Assembly: GCA_030594935.1 (NCBI GenBank)
Contig: JAUVEE010000036.1
Coordinates: 1-6,499, forward strand
Reading direction: 5' to 3'
DNA from: a bacterium
GTDB taxonomy: Bacteria > Patescibacteriota > Minisyncoccia > Minisyncoccales > JAGLPU01
DNA: 6,499 nucleotides
Positions 5,442 to 6,499 of the stretch are shown piece after piece. Positions within the stretch are counted from its first letter, which is position 1. Every line of letters starts with the position of its first letter. Below the pieces are notes generated by a model. That model saw only the letters and a program-made list of their open reading frames with translations. It was not told the DNA's origin and ran no database searches. Position numbers and translations under genes: made by a program.

Positions 5442-6234
5442 ATCCTTTACCTTAATTGAACTGTTAGTGGTTATTGCCGTCATTGGACTGTTATCCAGCG
5501 TTGTTTTAATCAGTCTGCAAGGAGCCAGAGACAAAGCCGATATCAGTCAAGCTCAAGAATTTTCCCATACCGTCAGAGTAAGCTTGGGAGCTGACTTAAT
5601 AGGCGAATGGAGATTTGAAGATGGAGCTGGAACTAACGCGGCAGACAGTTCCGGCAGTGATAATAATGGGACGTTAACCGGTTTTGGTTTTGTTGCTGGC
5701 TCTAATTGGACAGATGAGGGAATGTTCAATAAAGCCTTGGAATTTGACGGAGGCGATGATCGTATTGCCTTGCCCGCTTTATTTGAAAATAGCGGAGTTT
5801 GCGATTTGACTATGACTGCTTGGTCATATAACACCGGGATGGATCCAGCCGGTTCAATGGGAGGCGTGGTTGCCGGCACCAGTAATGGCTGGGCAGATAT
5901 AGAATACAGAGATAATGGATTAAGGTTTGAATTAAGAAACGTCGCTGGAGGGAACAGCTTTTATGTCGCTGACGATTATGCCAACAGGTGGCTATATACA
6001 GTTTTGACTTTGGATAACGGCCAACCCTACGCATATATAAACGGAGAATTAGTTTGGTCAACAAGCGGCAATATCGGCTGTATAGGATTAACTAATTGGA
6101 GCATAGGAGACTGGGACCGGAATTTTCACGGCATTATTGACGAAGTCCAAGTTTACGATCGCGCTTTATCAACTACTGAAATTCAGCAGCTCTATGTTCA
6201 AGGAGCGGCCGAACACGGTCTTGTTTTAAAATGA
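5431..6234 (+). CDS. Prepilin-type leader fused to LamG domain, array copy 3
   Basis: The 267-residue product starts MNSES|FTLIELLVVIAVIG. Lys4 of the leader is replaced by Glu, leaving the leader without a basic side chain, which is unusual for prepilins. LamG landmarks are GEWRFEDG, DSSGSDNNGTL, WTDEGMFNKALEFDGGDD (93-110), LTMTAWSYN (126-134), RWLYTVLTLDNGQPYAYING (186-205) and GIIDEVQVYDRALSTTEIQQLY (234-255). Residues 51-110 are almost the same as copy 2, while 112-232 are different. It has two cysteines (124 and 217), absent from copies 1 and 2, that could form a disulfide outside the cell. The C-terminus is EHGLVLK instead of KHKMGYEF. It overlaps copy 2 by 11 bp and the next copy by 4 bp (ATGA). 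AAGGAG lies about 21 nt before the start, too far for normal initiation, so coupled translation is likely. Confidence 0.88.
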   Translation: MNSESFTLIELLVVIAVIGLLSSVVLISLQGARDKADISQAQEFSHTVRVSLGADLIGEWRFEDGAGTNAADSSGSDNNGTLTGFGFVAGSNWTDEGMFNKALEFDGGDDRIALPALFENSGVCDLTMTAWSYNTGMDPAGSMGGVVAGTSNGWADIEYRDNGLRFELRNVAGGNSFYVADDYANRWLYTVLTLDNGQPYAYINGELVWSTSGNIGCIGLTNWSIGDWDRNFHGIIDEVQVYDRALSTTEIQQLYVQGAAEHGLVLK

Positions 6235-6499
6235 ACTCCAAATCATTCACTTTAATTGAACTGCTGGTGGTTATTTCTGTCATTGGACTGTTATCCAGCA
6301 TTGTTTTGGTTAGTCTGCAAGGAGCCAAAGACAAGGCTGATATTGGCAAAGCCCAAGAGTTTTCCCATGCTGTCAGAGTAAGTTTGGGCGCTGATTTGGT
6401 CGGGGAATGGACTTTTGATGATAGCACAGCGAGAGACAGTAGCGGTAATGATAATGACGGAACCGTTAATGGAACTGTGTTTGTTGACGGAATAACAAG
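6231..6499 (+). CDS. Prepilin-type leader fused to LamG domain, array copy 4 (3' end outside window)
   Basis: This is an open reading frame of 89 complete codons running off the window. It starts MNSKS|FTLIELLVVISVIG, continues with the shared helix (QGAKDKADIGKAQEFSH) and then the start of a LamG domain: GEWTFDD, DSSGNDNDGTV and VFVDGIT. It is the fourth paralogue of the array; its leader regains Lys4. The LamG start is shorter than in the other copies, since the stretch between GEW and DSSG has fewer residues (TFDDSTAR). The start codon forms ATGA with the stop of copy 3. AAGGAG is 25 nt upstream, so initiation is probably by coupling. The complete length and the divergent core cannot be judged from this window. 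Confidence 0.85.
   Translation, partial: MNSKSFTLIELLVVISVIGLLSSIVLVSLQGAKDKADIGKAQEFSHAVRVSLGADLVGEWTFDDSTARDSSGNDNDGTVNGTVFVDGIT

Larger units (their letters stand above)
3806..6499 (+). repeat. Tandem array of four prepilin-LamG paralogues (third copy complete, fourth cut by window end)
   Basis: Four direct gene-length repeats start at 3806, 4605, 5431 and 6231, with steps of 799, 826 and 800 bp. The first roughly 180 bp of each unit are clearly homologous at DNA level. For example, 38 bases are identical between 3896-3933 and 4695-4732. Copies 2 and 3 stay similar through about codon 110 (to about 4935 and 5760). The 3' edge (IDEVQ-YD-AL, LY-QGAA) is conserved again in the three complete copies. 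The centre of each unit is divergent. The pattern points to tandem duplication with either selection for a diverse core or gene conversion limited to the ends. Confidence 0.9.

Noticed and set aside
3712..6427. Minus-strand open frames with similar sequences repeated across the array (for example RLTKT-L-K-P)
   Set aside because: Their similarity to each other is only the complement of the duplicated prepilin region; no independent coding evidence.
3806..6499. CRISPR array or transposon as the cause of the repeats
   Set aside because: The repeat units are whole genes of about 800 bp with open frames. There are no short regular repeats with spacers, no transposase and no terminal inverted repeats.

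Overview
The window looks like a chromosomal segment from an uncultivated bacterium of the Candidate Phyla Radiation (Patescibacteria, most likely a Parcubacteria-type lineage). This is an inference from gene content and style. Prepilin-like proteins starting MNSKSFTLIELLVV and fused to LamG domains are typical of those genomes, as are tightly packed or overlapping genes, few Shine-Dalgarno sites and many secreted surface proteins of unknown role. No rRNA, tRNA, CRISPR array or transposase is visible. All genes are on the + strand. TGA acts as a stop here: the gene ending at 5441 uses TGA exactly where its paralogue ending at 4615 uses TAA, which argues against the UGA-glycine code of Gracilibacteria/Absconditabacteria.

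Layout. Bases 1-142 are an AT-rich leader. It holds a possible extended -10 promoter, a perfect 9-bp inverted repeat that can extend to a longer stem, a 10-bp direct repeat with a 20-bp period, and a chain of tiny ORFs joined by ATGA overlaps. 143-2137 encodes a membrane-anchored extracytoplasmic beta-propeller protein of the Beta_propel family. A 46-bp gap with a 10-bp hairpin closed by a UCCG tetraloop separates it from 2184-3791. That gene encodes a secreted protein with an uncharacterised N-terminal domain (DUF2330-like), two tandem peptidoglycan-binding domains and a C-terminal cluster of eight cysteines. From 3806 (or 3779) to the window end lies a tandem array of four paralogous genes. 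Each encodes a class III (prepilin-type) leader plus hydrophobic helix fused to a LamG/concanavalin A-like domain. The fourth copy is cut by the window edge.

How the genes may work together. Every product is predicted to be exported or anchored in the envelope: a propeller scaffold or binding protein, a wall-binding protein, and a set of pseudopilin-anchored lectin-like proteins. The last five genes overlap or nearly abut and probably form one operon with coupled translation. Each LamG paralogue keeps a conserved prepilin helix and conserved LamG edges but has an almost unrelated central LamG region. This pattern suggests a diversifying family of surface adhesins or ligand binders, displayed through a type IV pilus or pseudopilus system that is not encoded in this window. 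That array is the most interesting part of the region.
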